From: an uncultured Tropicimonas sp.
GTDB taxonomy: Bacteria; Pseudomonadota; Alphaproteobacteria; Rhodobacterales; Rhodobacteraceae
Length of the DNA stretch: 64,000 nt
Assembly (NCBI GenBank): GCA_947497945.1
Contig: CANMIP010000028.1
Location: 24,460 to 88,459 of the forward strand
Reading direction: 5' to 3'
A program made the translations under genes and the position numbers. Of this stretch, positions 15,928 to 24,464 are shown in pieces (the stretch's first letter is position 1; every line of letters begins with the position of its first letter). The notes beneath the pieces were generated by a model that searched no databases, was not told the origin of the DNA, and saw nothing but the letters and a program-made list of their open reading frames with translations.

Positions 15928-17804
15928 CAGAAGGTCCTCTTCTCCATCGAACCGGCCTCAGCCTTGAACGCCGCCCAACTTTTTTCCGCCGCCGCCCAGT
16001 CTTCTGCGCGTACGGCCGAGGCGACCTCGGTCAAGCGTTCGGCAAGCGCGTACACTTCAGGCCGGGCGGCAAGGTTGATCATCGTACTGGCGTCGGCGGC
16101 GAGATCCGCTGCCACCGTATCCGTCAACAGCAGGATGTGCATCGCGTCCCGTTGGGGCAGCAGCGAATCCAGTGTCGAAGCGAAAGTTGTCAATTCGGAG
16201 AAAGCCAGTTTGAATGACGTGTTTTCGGCGTCGAAGGCTTCGTAGGGCTCGTCGGCCGCTCCGATCGCCTCGAGATAGGCGGTAAGGTCATCTCGTTCAC
16301 CGGCGGCCAGGCCGAGTGCCTTGGTGTCATCAAACCAGTCAACCACCGCCGCGAGCGTCGGCATTGAACCATCATGGAAATAGGGCGCTGTGTAAACGCT
16401 CCCGAGCAATGTCGGCGTATCGAACGCACCCGCCCGCGCACCGTCGTAGGCCGGCGTAGTCGAGCCGATATCATGCGCCTTCCGGTCGAGAAAGTTCGCG
16501 TCAGGTATGTGGCAATCGGCGCAGGAGCGGTCGCTGAGCCCGACAAAGGATCGGTTGAAAATCACTTCACCACGGCGGGCCGCCTCGGAGCTCAACTCGG
16601 ACAACCGCCCGTCGGCGGTTAACATTGAATTGGGCAGGAAATCGAATTCCAGCATGTAGGCGAGCAGCGCGTCGAGCATGAAGGGCGTCGGCTCGTCACC
16701 ACCAAATTCACCTACGATCACGTTGCGGGTGAACTCGCGAAGCGACGCGAAGCGGCCATCGCGGCCGTATGGTCCCGTAAAGCGCAGGCCGCGCAGGCTC
16801 GGAATGTCGATCGGGTCGTCGCGCCGGTCATTGAAGATCGGGTTGAAAAAGGCACCGTCCACGTCAATGGCTCCAGGTTGATGGCTGGCGCCAGGAATGA
16901 ACAAGCGCTGGTTTATGTCCGATCGATTGTGACAGGTCGAGCAGGCAATTCCCAGATCTCGGGCCGGACTGCCGAAAATCTGCGCACTGTCAAACAGCAT
17001 GTCGCCATAGGCAACGAGTGGCAGGGACGCTTCGTCAATCCCTTGTTCCTCGAAATTCAGGACGAGGCGAGGCAGCGGGTCCTGATCGAAAATGTCGGAA
17101 CCCGGCGGCAGACTCGGCGGCACCTCTATTTCGCGACCGCTAAGTGCAGCCGTTTCTGGCATTGCGTTGAGCGTCTTGCGCGGAGCGAAAACATCAACAA
17201 GGTAATTCGCGGCAAGGTAATCGGAGACGGCCTTGCGTGCGGCGCTCATGGTCTCTGCGTCAGCTGACATTGCGCCAATCCCGAGAACGCCGGTTGACCC
17301 CGAACTGCTGGTCATTTCCAGCCAGGCGAGTCCTATTCGCCGTGCGGCTTCCGGATCGGCGACAGCAATGGCTGCCCCGAACGCCCGATAGAGTTCGCGC
17401 GCTGTCCGAACTGCTTGTTGAGCGGTCGCGGACGCTTCGGCCGCGAGTGCCGCGTCGAGTTCTTCTTCGATCCGCAATGCTATCAGTCGAGTGGCTTCGG
17501 CAAAAACGTCCTGTCGGTTTTCCCGAAAGATGGCATCAAGAAGCGGCGCGGCATCGACTTCGCTTCCGGCCTCTATCCACGAAATTGCGCCTGAAGAAAA
17601 TTCCGAATTCCGATAAGGCTCCAACCAAGCTGCCTCGATTTCATCCCAGGGCAATGGCTCGAGATTGCCCAGAAAAAGCGTCAACCGATAGGCGGCGGCT
17701 TCTGGAATCCAGGGCGCTTCCTTTGCCGGTGTCGCGTAGGTCGGATTATTCACAAGAAGCGAACTGGCCATCGCAGCGACCGTCAACCCGAGCCATTTCC
17801 GCAT
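15927..17804 (-). CDS. MauG/di-heme cytochrome c peroxidase-like protein with a long helical N-terminal domain
   Basis: 625 residues from the ATG at 17804 (GGAGA 8 nt upstream; an upstream TTG at 17819 is less likely). A signal peptide (about 1-25) precedes ~205 mostly helical residues without a recognised family. The di-heme peroxidase domain follows, with heme motifs CSTCH (about 288-292) and CADCH (about 428-432), and a further helical C-terminal region. Peroxidase-type proteins of ~330-350 residues are usual, so this is about twice the common size. It is the first gene of an operon with PhnD/C/E-like genes and is divergent from an mntR-type gene; the 90-bp gap has an imperfect TTAG...CTAA dyad at 17823-17836. 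Confidence 0.85.
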   Translation of the reverse strand: MRKWLGLTVAAMASSLLVNNPTYATPAKEAPWIPEAAAYRLTLFLGNLEPLPWDEIEAAWLEPYRNSEFSSGAISWIEAGSEVDAAPLLDAIFRENRQDVFAEATRLIALRIEEELDAALAAEASATAQQAVRTARELYRAFGAAIAVADPEAARRIGLAWLEMTSSSGSTGVLGIGAMSADAETMSAARKAVSDYLAANYLVDVFAPRKTLNAMPETAALSGREIEVPPSLPPGSDIFDQDPLPRLVLNFEEQGIDEASLPLVAYGDMLFDSAQIFGSPARDLGIACSTCHNRSDINQRLFIPGASHQPGAIDVDGAFFNPIFNDRRDDPIDIPSLRGLRFTGPYGRDGRFASLREFTRNVIVGEFGGDEPTPFMLDALLAYMLEFDFLPNSMLTADGRLSELSSEAARRGEVIFNRSFVGLSDRSCADCHIPDANFLDRKAHDIGSTTPAYDGARAGAFDTPTLLGSVYTAPYFHDGSMPTLAAVVDWFDDTKALGLAAGERDDLTAYLEAIGAADEPYEAFDAENTSFKLAFSELTTFASTLDSLLPQRDAMHILLLTDTVAADLAADASTMINLAARPEVYALAERLTEVASAVRAEDWAAAEKSWAAFKAEAGSMEKRTF

Positions 17805-17895
17805 TAGCACAGTCTCCAAAAGTTAGATAGGGCTAAATCTTCTACCAAAAGCAAACAAGTTGTCAATCACTCCGTGTCGCTGCACAATCTCGGGC

Positions 17896-18357
17896 ATGAC
17901 CAAGCTCCGATCACATGGGCCCAAGGCCCACGAAGCCGCTGACAGGCCTCCAGAAGCTCAGGCGGAAGCTTTTGCCAATGTGCGTCAAGCCCACGAGAGT
18001 GAGATGGCGGAAGATTACGTGGAACTGATTGACGAGTTGATCGAGACTCGAGGCGAGGCTCGTCCAATCGATATTGCCGAGCGCCTGGGAGTCAAACCTC
18101 CCACCGTCACTAAAAACATCTCGCGCCTGGAAAAGGCGGATCTGGTTCGCCGTCAACGATACCGCGCAATCTTCCTGACGGAGCAAGGTCAGGCACTTGC
18201 ACGCGCATGCCGGCGACGGCACAGAATCGTTGTTGCATTTCTTCGAAGCCTCGGCATCGACAAGGAAATCGCGGAACGCGATGCCGAAGGGATTGAACAT
18301 CACGTGAGTGACGAGACATTGGCCGCATTCAAGAAACACGTCGGTGGCGTGCTATAG
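17896..18357 (+). CDS. mntR: MntR/DtxR-family metal-dependent regulator
   Basis: 153 residues. Winged helix-turn-helix at about 35-95 (ARPIDIAERLGVKPPTVTKNISRLEKADLV) preceded by SEMAEDYVELIDELI, the MntR/DtxR N-terminal pattern, with metal-ligand-type Glu/Asp and His (ESEMAEDYVE; RRRHRIVVAFL; EGIEHHVSDE). No SH3 domain, as in MntR. ATG at 17896 chosen over 17860 because it matches the usual family start. Divergent from the MauG/PhnDCE operon, which it probably represses when Mn2+ (or Fe2+) is plentiful. Confidence 0.88.
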   Translation: MTKLRSHGPKAHEAADRPPEAQAEAFANVRQAHESEMAEDYVELIDELIETRGEARPIDIAERLGVKPPTVTKNISRLEKADLVRRQRYRAIFLTEQGQALARACRRRHRIVVAFLRSLGIDKEIAERDAEGIEHHVSDETLAAFKKHVGGVL

Positions 18358-18452
18358 CTTTCGCGTGATCGGAGCCCACTCGAAGAAGGCCCGCACTCAG
18401 TCTTGGGCAAGGCTTGCCACAAAGCCATCACGCAAGCTGGCGGCACAGCGGT

Positions 18453-18908
18453 TCAATTGCCTGGATAAGAGTTGAAGACTACTGTCGAACCGTCTTCCTT
18501 GATCAGAAAAACATCATAGGCATCACGGCGTTTTCCTTGATCCATTCCCGGCGAACCGAGCGGCATATCCGGTACGGCAAGCCCGATTGCGTCAGGCCGT
18601 TCATCCAGCAACCTGCGAATTTCAGAGGCAGGTACATGGCCTTCGACAACATACCCGTCGACGATAGCCGTGTGACAGGAAACCATGCGCTGTGGAACGC
18701 CTTTGTCGAGTTTGAAGCGTACCAACAGCCCGGCAAACATATCCTGCCCGGTTGGTGAGAACCCGTTTTCCCTGAGGTGCTCTATCCAGGCCAGACAACA
18801 CCCGCAGCCATTGGTCTTGCGAACTTCGATCGGTGTGGCCTGCGCCAGCGCTTGCACGGCCGGCAGTAGTGACACAGCAAGTACCATCAGGAGAGCATTT
18901 GTCTTCAT
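18453..18908 (-). CDS. DUF411 metal-binding protein
   Basis: 151 residues with a signal peptide (about 1-23) and the DUF411 motif KTNGCGCCLAWIEHL (Cys 35, 37, 38), plus a later Cys/His in VSCHTAIVDGY and GHVPASEIRRLL. DUF411 proteins are small periplasmic metal-binding proteins, often with copper resistance genes. Last gene of the seven-gene SCO/Dsb/PCuAC operon; separated by 3 nt from the upstream small gene. Confidence 0.88.
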   Translation of the reverse strand: MKTNALLMVLAVSLLPAVQALAQATPIEVRKTNGCGCCLAWIEHLRENGFSPTGQDMFAGLLVRFKLDKGVPQRMVSCHTAIVDGYVVEGHVPASEIRRLLDERPDAIGLAVPDMPLGSPGMDQGKRRDAYDVFLIKEDGSTVVFNSYPGN

Positions 18909-18911
18909 CGA

Positions 18912-19163
18912 TCAGAGCCTTTGGGTAGTTGGATGGGCAAGTTCGCCGTAGAGCCGCTCCATGAGACGGGCACGCGCTTTAGCCAGAAGTACTTGCGTTG
19001 AGAAATCCTGCTCCTTGCGCTCGGACAAGCCACCCAGACGTTGGGCTTCTGCTGTCAAGCCCGGTGACGACGGCTCTTTGGTGAAGGTCCCGGCCAAGCT
19101 AATGGCAGCAACCGCAATGGAGCCGGCAATTGCGCCCCCAGCTTCAAGAAACCTGCGGCTCAT
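18912..19163 (-). CDS. Small exported or membrane-anchored protein in the SCO operon
   Basis: 83 residues with a hydrophobic N-terminal segment (about 8-27), then a charged, helical region (AEAQRLGGLSERKEQDFSTQVLLAKARARLMERLYGEL). Its start overlaps the SCO gene stop (ATGA), so it is translationally coupled. No family recognised. Position between a SCO protein and DUF411 suggests an accessory role in periplasmic copper or thiol handling. Confidence 0.65.
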   Translation of the reverse strand: MSRRFLEAGGAIAGSIAVAAISLAGTFTKEPSSPGLTAEAQRLGGLSERKEQDFSTQVLLAKARARLMERLYGELAHPTTQRL

Positions 19164-19789
19164 TTTGTCCCTTCCTTCTTGTCCTGCAATGCGCGTCGAA
19201 TCTTGGGAACCGCAAATTCTGGTGGCTCGTGGTAGTCAATGGCGCTGACGAAACGGCCCGCAGAGTTGAACAGGAAGACGCTCGCCGTGTGGTTCATGGT
19301 GTAGTCACCTCCCTCGGTCGGAATCTTTTCCCAACGCACGCGAAACTCCTCGGCGGCGCGAGAAATCTGCTCTACCGATCCCGTCCAGCCGCGAATTGCG
19401 GGGTGAAAGTATCCAACGTACTCCGCCATCGCTTCGACAGTGTCTCGTTCCGGGTCGATCGTGATGAACACCACGTTCAGCGCCTGCGCTTCCGGCCCCA
19501 AGGCGTCAAGCCAACCGGATATGTCCGACAGAGTCGTCGGACAGACATCCGGACAGAATGTAAACCCGAAGAACACCATGCTCGGGTGCCCGATCAGCGT
19601 TTCAGGGTCCACGTCATAACCCTCGTGGTCCGTCAGACGAAAACTCATCGAGTGGAGCGGTATGGGACGCAACCCATCCATCTGATCTGCGCCTGGCCCG
19701 TCAACCTGCCACCAACCAACAAAGAGAGACAAGGCCACAAGGCCGGCCGCAACAACGCCAGCGCCAAAGAGCCTGCGCCGCAAAATCAA
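19160..19789 (-). CDS. SCO1/SenC-family protein (second copy)
   Basis: 209 residues, N-terminal membrane anchor (about 8-27) and a thioredoxin-like domain with CPDVC (Cys 79 and 83) and a distal His in YTMNHTASVFL, the three copper ligands of SCO proteins. SCO proteins deliver copper to the CuA site of cytochrome oxidase or act as thiol-disulfide reductases. A second SCO gene lies at 21366-21974 in the same operon. Overlaps PCuAC upstream by 4 nt. Confidence 0.92.
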   Translation of the reverse strand: MILRRRLFGAGVVAAGLVALSLFVGWWQVDGPGADQMDGLRPIPLHSMSFRLTDHEGYDVDPETLIGHPSMVFFGFTFCPDVCPTTLSDISGWLDALGPEAQALNVVFITIDPERDTVEAMAEYVGYFHPAIRGWTGSVEQISRAAEEFRVRWEKIPTEGGDYTMNHTASVFLFNSAGRFVSAIDYHEPPEFAVPKIRRALQDKKEGTK

Positions 19790-20256
19790 CCGTTCGGACC
19801 ACGCGCCGCAATGCCCAATATGGGCACCATCACTGTCACCTCGCTTCCGTCGGAAAACAGAAGCTGCAATGCAAAACTGTCACCCTCCCTCAAAGGCGCT
19901 TGCAGCCGCATCAACATCGCATGCAATCCTCCGGGTTCCAGTGCGACGACCTCGCCCGGCCCGATCATAACATCGCCGGCGGGAGCCATCGAACTGACCC
20001 CTGAACCATCCGTACTCGTTCGGTGAATCTCGGGCATCCCGGAAACGTCTGTCCGAAGACCCACAAGGCTGACAGGGTCATCACCGGCGTTTCGAATGTC
20101 CATATAGGCAACGCCGGGGCGCGCCGTTCCGATCGACGCGCGAGACCAGGCGTTTTCGACGTCGATATCGGACGTTCCGGCGTTTGCGCCAATCGGTGTC
20201 ATGGCGAAAAAGGCCAGCAAGGCCGCGGCTTTAGCCATTATTGGTGTTTTTCTCAT
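19786..20256 (-). CDS. PCu(A)C-type periplasmic copper chaperone
   Basis: 156 residues with a signal peptide (about 1-27, ending IGANAG). The domain contains the copper site motif H(M)x10Mx21HxM-like: MPEIHRTS, GVSSMAP and GGLHAMLM. Start chosen at 20256 because AGGAG lies 8 nt upstream; a longer reading to 20289 would overlap the DsbA gene. PCu(A)C proteins pass Cu(I) to SCO or CuA subunits, so it works naturally with the SCO gene that follows. Confidence 0.9.
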   Translation of the reverse strand: MRKTPIMAKAAALLAFFAMTPIGANAGTSDIDVENAWSRASIGTARPGVAYMDIRNAGDDPVSLVGLRTDVSGMPEIHRTSTDGSGVSSMAPAGDVMIGPGEVVALEPGGLHAMLMRLQAPLREGDSFALQLLFSDGSEVTVMVPILGIAARGPNG

Positions 20257-20288
20257 TCGCTCTCTCTCCTGGGTCGAGCACCGGACCA

Positions 20289-20948
20289 TTATTTCCCCGA
20301 CTGAGCCACTTCAGCGTCTACCAACGCGCGCAGCTCGGCTTCTCCAAACGGATCGAGGAGTTTGCCATTCACAAAGAAGGTCGGCGTCTGCCGAATGCCA
20401 ACCGCTTCCACATCCGCCTTGTCCTGATTGAAAATGGCGACGATGTCCGGCATTTTCATCTGCTTCGCAGCCGCTTCAACATCGAGGCCGGCCACCTTGG
20501 CGACGGCGCCTATCTTCTCGACCGATGGTGCGCCATGTGCCGCCCAGACATTCTGTTTGGCAAAGAGCGCCTCAAGAACCGGCTCGAATACTCCTTGCAG
20601 GCGAGCGGTTTCGAGGATCTTGATCGCTACTTCCGAGGGATAGCCGTGAAACGGAGTGTAACGCAGAACCAGCCGCACATCGTCAGGATACTTCTTAAGG
20701 ATATCCTTGACGATCGGGTGAAATGCCCTGCACGCCTCACAGGCCGGGTCGAGGAATTCGACGATGGTTACTGGCGCATCCGTGGCGCCGAAACTCGGCG
20801 AATACCCGCGTTCCAAGCGTTCCAGCAACTCGGGATCTAATGCAGCACCGCTATCTTTCTGGCTCGGACGCGCTGCCCACCATGCTGCACCGCCAAAGCC
20901 TGCAACGAGAGCGCCACCACTCAAAAGCATCAAGGTTCTTCTGTTCAT
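20289..20948 (-). CDS. DsbA/thioredoxin-family oxidoreductase
   Basis: 219 residues; signal anchor at about 6-27 and a thioredoxin fold with an inserted helical domain. Active site CEAC at 70-73 (DPACEACRAFHP) and cis-Pro motif in RQTPTFFVNG. Exported disulfide oxidant or isomerase. The dsbB-like gene ends 1 nt before its start, so the pair is a complete electron-transfer couple within the metal-regulated operon. Confidence 0.9.
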   Translation of the reverse strand: MNRRTLMLLSGGALVAGFGGAAWWAARPSQKDSGAALDPELLERLERGYSPSFGATDAPVTIVEFLDPACEACRAFHPIVKDILKKYPDDVRLVLRYTPFHGYPSEVAIKILETARLQGVFEPVLEALFAKQNVWAAHGAPSVEKIGAVAKVAGLDVEAAAKQMKMPDIVAIFNQDKADVEAVGIRQTPTFFVNGKLLDPFGEAELRALVDAEVAQSGK

Positions 20949-20949
20949 G

Positions 20950-21369
20950 TCATGTCTCCGGTCTGGCCGCGGTCAACAGCCCAGTGATGGTTGCAAATGC
21001 AGCAAGCGAAAGCAGCGGGATAGGCAGACCGAGGAAAAGCTGGTTCTCGTCCGTACAAGAAGGACCACTCGCCGTGCAGGGCTGTATCGCTTCCGAGATC
21101 AGCCCGGCATAAAGACCCAGATGCCACATTGCGATCAGGCCACCGATTACTCCGAGCGTTATCGCATATGGTCGGATGCCAAAATCGGACCTCCACGCCG
21201 CGATGCCCAGCACGACGGCCAACGGGAACATGAAAGCACGCTGGTACCAGCACAGAACGCAAGGCGCCTGTTGAAGAACCTCGCCAATGAACAAGACAAG
21301 AAGCGAGGCGAATAAGGCGAGCATCCAGGCCAGATATAACGCCGTGTCACCGGTCAAACGGAACTTCAT
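20950..21369 (-). CDS. dsbB: DsbB/BdbC-type disulfide oxidoreductase
   Basis: 139 residues, four predicted membrane helices. First periplasmic loop has CVLC (QQAPCVLCWYQR), second loop has a CxxxxxC pair (QPCTASGPSCTDENQ), as in short DsbB/BdbC proteins. Oxidises the DsbA partner and passes electrons to quinone. Its start overlaps the stop of the upstream SCO gene by 4 nt. Confidence 0.9.
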   Translation of the reverse strand: MKFRLTGDTALYLAWMLALFASLLVLFIGEVLQQAPCVLCWYQRAFMFPLAVVLGIAAWRSDFGIRPYAITLGVIGGLIAMWHLGLYAGLISEAIQPCTASGPSCTDENQLFLGLPIPLLSLAAFATITGLLTAARPET

Positions 21370-21974
21370 TGCTCGAGGTATCCTCCAAGTTCGGCCAGAA
21401 TGTCCTCGGCTGGCGTGCCATACTGCCAGGATGTCACAAATACTGCCTGAGGATCGAACAGGAACAGCTGGGAAGAGTGACTCATGGCATAGTCGGTTGC
21501 GTCCTCCGAGGTATTCGCTTGTTCATAGAAAACGTGGAAGCTGTCCGCAGTTCTTGAGATCTGATCAGGGGTTCCGGATAGACCGATGATCCCCGCATCG
21601 AAAACCTCGACAAACTCGGCGAGCACCATCGGTGTATCCCGTCCGGGGTCAATCGATATGAAGAGTGGCTGCACTGAGGGTGCCGCATCCCCAAGCCCCG
21701 CCATCGCTGCAGAAACTTCGGAAAGAGTCATCGGGCACACATCTGGACAGTTGGCGTATCCGAAAAACACCAGCATCCAGCGTCCTGAATAATCCTTCTC
21801 GCTGCGTAGCACGCCCATGTGGTCGGTGAGTTCAAATCTGGCACGGAACCCTTGTCCGGCGGACGCCTCCTGATCCTCGTCTCGGCGAGCTTCCCCCAAC
21901 AAGAGAAGCCCGGACGCTATCGCCGAAATCACGACGAGTCCCCAGAGGACTTTCTGCAATCTGGATAGGTTCAT
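21366..21974 (-). CDS. SCO1/SenC-family protein (first copy)
   Basis: 202 residues with an N-terminal membrane anchor (about 9-27), CPDVC motif (Cys 76 and 80) and distal His in YAMSHSSQLFLF. First gene of the operon, driven by the MerR-type promoter at 22003-22033. It is clearly paralogous to the 19160 copy but diverged, suggesting different roles such as copper insertion versus thiol reduction. Confidence 0.92.
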   Translation of the reverse strand: MNLSRLQKVLWGLVVISAIASGLLLLGEARRDEDQEASAGQGFRARFELTDHMGVLRSEKDYSGRWMLVFFGYANCPDVCPMTLSEVSAAMAGLGDAAPSVQPLFISIDPGRDTPMVLAEFVEVFDAGIIGLSGTPDQISRTADSFHVFYEQANTSEDATDYAMSHSSQLFLFDPQAVFVTSWQYGTPAEDILAELGGYLEQ

Positions 21975-22002
21975 TCTTGCTTCGCCCCTCGATCTGGGAG
22001 TC

Positions 22003-22033
22003 GACTTACAACCTGCAGCAGCTGTAGGTTCAA
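22003..22033 (-). promoter_or_regulatory. MerR-type promoter/operator of the SCO operon (site B)
   Basis: Minus strand: TTGAAC (-35, complement of 22028-22033), 19-bp spacer with CTACAGCTGCTGCAG, then a weak -10 (TAAGTC, complement of 22003-22008). Same dyad as at 10422-10452 and 22670-22700. It lies 29 bp before the SCO start and about 100 bp from the divergent MerR gene, so it may also influence that gene. Confidence 0.78.
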
Positions 22034-22131
22034 GCCCTCCAGTGCCGACTACTCAGAATTCACGAGGATGTGAAAGCATTGCGCGCCGCAAGCGGAAAAC
22101 CTACAAAAGCCATACGTTTTCGGAGGTAGAA

Positions 22132-22560
22132 ATGCTCTCTATTGGAACTATGTCACGGAGAACTGGCACTAACGTCCAGACAATCCGCTACTACGAGGAA
22201 ATTGGCCTCATGCCTGAGCCTGGAAGGTCAACCGGTGGCCAACGGCGATATGATGAATCCGACTTGAATCGGTTGTCATTCATCCGCCATTCACGCCAAC
22301 TTGGCTTCCCGCTCGACGCGATACGCGAACTGCTCGCCCTTTCCGACGGCCCCGACCAATCCTGCGAGGAGGTTGACGCCATTGCAACGCGGCAACTGAA
22401 ACAGGTCGAGCAACGCATAGAACGGCTGGTCGCGCTCCGCACCGAACTCGAACGCATGACCCGAGAGTGCAGTGGAGGCAATATCACCGAATGCAGGATT
22501 CTCGGAGTACTTCGCAACCATTCAGAATGCCTGACCAACCATGACGAGATCGGGGCATAA
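22132..22560 (+). CDS. MerR-family metal-responsive regulator (ZntR/CadR-like)
   Basis: 142 residues from an ATG with GGAGG at a 6-nt spacing. N-terminal winged HTH (IGTMSRRTGTNVQTIRYYEEIGLMPEPGR), long dimerisation helix, and Cys at metal-site positions: DQSCEE near 82, RECSGGN near 117 and TECRIL near 124, plus a C-terminal HSEC. This Cys spacing resembles ZntR/CadR (Zn, Cd, Pb) more than CueR. Three matching operators in the window make it the likely activator of the ATPase at 10488, the SCO operon and the gene at 22727. Confidence 0.9.
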   Translation: MLSIGTMSRRTGTNVQTIRYYEEIGLMPEPGRSTGGQRRYDESDLNRLSFIRHSRQLGFPLDAIRELLALSDGPDQSCEEVDAIATRQLKQVEQRIERLVALRTELERMTRECSGGNITECRILGVLRNHSECLTNHDEIGA

Positions 22561-22669
22561 GGCCACCTCAAACCTCCCCCACCCAAAATCCAGCAAAATG
22601 CCTCGGCGCATGACAGCGTGACATCATTGACTGTGAAATCCGCTACCTCAAGTTTTTCACTCGGCCCCC

Positions 22670-22700
22670 TTGTAGCTACAGCTACTGTAGGAATTATCCC
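22670..22700 (+). promoter_or_regulatory. MerR-type promoter/operator of the transglutaminase-like gene (site C)
   Basis: TTGTAG (-35, 22670-22675), 19-bp spacer with CTACAGCTACTGTAG (22676-22690), TATCCC (-10, 22695-22700). It lies 27 bp before the ATG at 22727. Confidence 0.78.
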
Positions 22701-22726
22701 CGAGTCCAAGAGAATCGAGGAAGCTA

Positions 22727-23488
22727 ATGATGAAGACAGATTCACTCTTGGATTCGACCCCAGTCCTGGATTTCAGAACGCCCGAAATCGCTGGCCTTGT
22801 TGACAGGAACGGCTGGCTTGAAATGCATCAATTTGACAAGATCGGTGCAGTCTACGATTTTGTTCGGACCGAAATTCACTTCGGCTACAACCGCGCCGAC
22901 GACATTCCAGCCAGCGAGGTACTGGCCGATGGCTTCGGACAGTGCAATACCAAGGCGACACTTCTGATGGCGCTTCTGCGCGCGGTTGGAATCCGGTGTC
23001 GCATCCATGGTTTCACGATCCACAAAGCCTTGCAGCGCGGCGTCGTCCCCGAGTTGATCTTTCCGATTGCACCAGCTGAAATCCTTCATTCCTGGGTCGA
23101 GGTCGATCTCGACGGAAAGTGGATCAAGCTCGAAGGGTTCATCCTCGACCCGCGGTACCTATCCAGCCTCCAGCGCTCATTTTTCGGCGATGAGCAGCTT
23201 TGCGGCTATGGCGCAGGCACGGATTGCCTCGGCGCGCCCCCAGTAGAGTGGAACGGGACAGACACCTATATTCAAAAGACTGGGATCGTACAGGATCTTG
23301 GCGTCTTCGACACGCCCGACGCGTTCTACTCGGTGCACCGACAGAACCTCGGATCGGTCCGCGACCTATTGTACCGCAGGGTCGTTCGCCACTGGATGAA
23401 CGTCAGGGTCGAATCGATCCGAAATGGCGGATTGCCCGCGCCGGCAACCTCATCCCACTCGCACAACAGAGCCTCCGATTCCGCATGA
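22727..23488 (+). CDS. Transglutaminase-like (papain-fold) protein under MerR-type control
   Basis: 253 residues, no signal peptide seen. A transglutaminase-core domain (about 45-150): catalytic Cys in DGFGQCNTKATLL (near 84), His in LHSWVEVDLDGKW (near 124) and a following Asp (VDLDG or LEGFILDP). Such domains act as cysteine proteases or amidases or transfer acyl groups. The C-terminal ~100 residues contain several Cys and His but no known domain. GAGGAAG precedes the ATG. The MerR-type operator upstream predicts induction by the same metal as the Zn/Cd ATPase, an unusual pairing. Confidence 0.82.
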   Translation: MMKTDSLLDSTPVLDFRTPEIAGLVDRNGWLEMHQFDKIGAVYDFVRTEIHFGYNRADDIPASEVLADGFGQCNTKATLLMALLRAVGIRCRIHGFTIHKALQRGVVPELIFPIAPAEILHSWVEVDLDGKWIKLEGFILDPRYLSSLQRSFFGDEQLCGYGAGTDCLGAPPVEWNGTDTYIQKTGIVQDLGVFDTPDAFYSVHRQNLGSVRDLLYRRVVRHWMNVRVESIRNGGLPAPATSSHSHNRASDSA

Positions 23489-23629
23489 TCACAACGGCCT
23501 CAACCACGCACATCTCGATCCCCAGAGCGGTGAACCTCGGGTCGAACGGGCATCGTCAGGTTGCTTGTTCCGAAGCGGCGGAGTAGTTCGAGATCCTGCT
23601 GAACATCCAAGATTTGTCCCGGATCAAAG

Positions 23630-23868
23630 GTTTCCGCCAAGATCCGCCGGGACCGTCCCGCGCCGGCAGACAAGTGGCATCTCGATTAAGTCGTGATCCG
23701 CATCAAGGGTCGAACGCATTGGCTTTGGCGAGCAGTCGACGCCAACGGGGGTGTTCTTGATATCCTGGTTCAATCGCGCCGCAACAAGGCCGCGGCCGTG
23801 CGTTTCCTGCGCAAACTCTTGAAACGTTTGGGCAGGCCCCGTGTCCTCGTGACAGACGAATTGCGATC
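23630..23868 (+). pseudogene. IS6-family transposase fragment
   Basis: A translated stretch DKWHLD*VVIRIKGRTHW then LWRAVDANGGVLDILVQSRR, RRNKAAAVRFLRKLLKRLG and PRVLVTDEL matches the catalytic core of IS6/IS240-type DDE transposases. The consensus Glu codon after the first Asp is a stop (TAA), and both ends are missing: the right end runs into the istB fragment near 23868. It is a dead remnant. Confidence 0.75.
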
Positions 23869-24110
23869 CCGGCGAAGTCAAAGCTGTCCAGGCTCTTTCT
23901 TGCCGGGAAGCGCGCCGCTTTGATCCGACGCTCGATCATCCGTCGTTCCCGGTCGATGAGTTCCAGCTCGATCAGGCGTGCCAGGAACTGGACGTGATCA
24001 CGCCGCTCGGCAGCGCAGAGCCGGGCCTGCATGTCGTATTCTCGCAGGATGGTCGGCAGCTTCAGCTTCTTCAGCTGGTGGTTCAGCAGGATCTGCGGGG
24101 CTTCCGTCAT
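23868..24110 (-). pseudogene. istB: IS21 istB fragment (N-terminal part)
   Basis: Starts MTEAPQILLNHQLKKLKLPT and continues with the IstB N-terminal domain (QARLCAAERRDHVQFLARLIELELIDRERR) to about FDFAG, where it is cut by the IS6 remnant. The AAA+ ATPase domain is absent. Lies directly downstream of the istA remnant, in the usual order of IS21 elements. Confidence 0.8.
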
Positions 24111-24464
24111 GTCGGGACACCGGCTGTCAGGCACATGTAGCTGGCCGGAGATGTCGTCTCCACCGTGGCCCGTGGCAGGAACGGATAGACATCCAGATCG
24201 AGCCTCGGTGGCCGCCGTTCGACCCGGCACAGCACCAGATGCTTCACTGCATCGAAGCTGATCGCACCCATTTGGAGAGCCATCTTCACCGCAGCATGGA
24301 CCTCCTCCATTTCGAAGCTTTCGAGCAACCGGAGAACTTGAACGTATTCTCGTCGGCCTGCCTTCAACAGGCGTCCTTTGCAAAGTGGTGAATGCCTTGG
24401 GAAGTTCCCATCCGGCCAGCGGTGCCGCCTGCTCGAAGGCGCTCGCCATTGTCTCTCGGACCAT

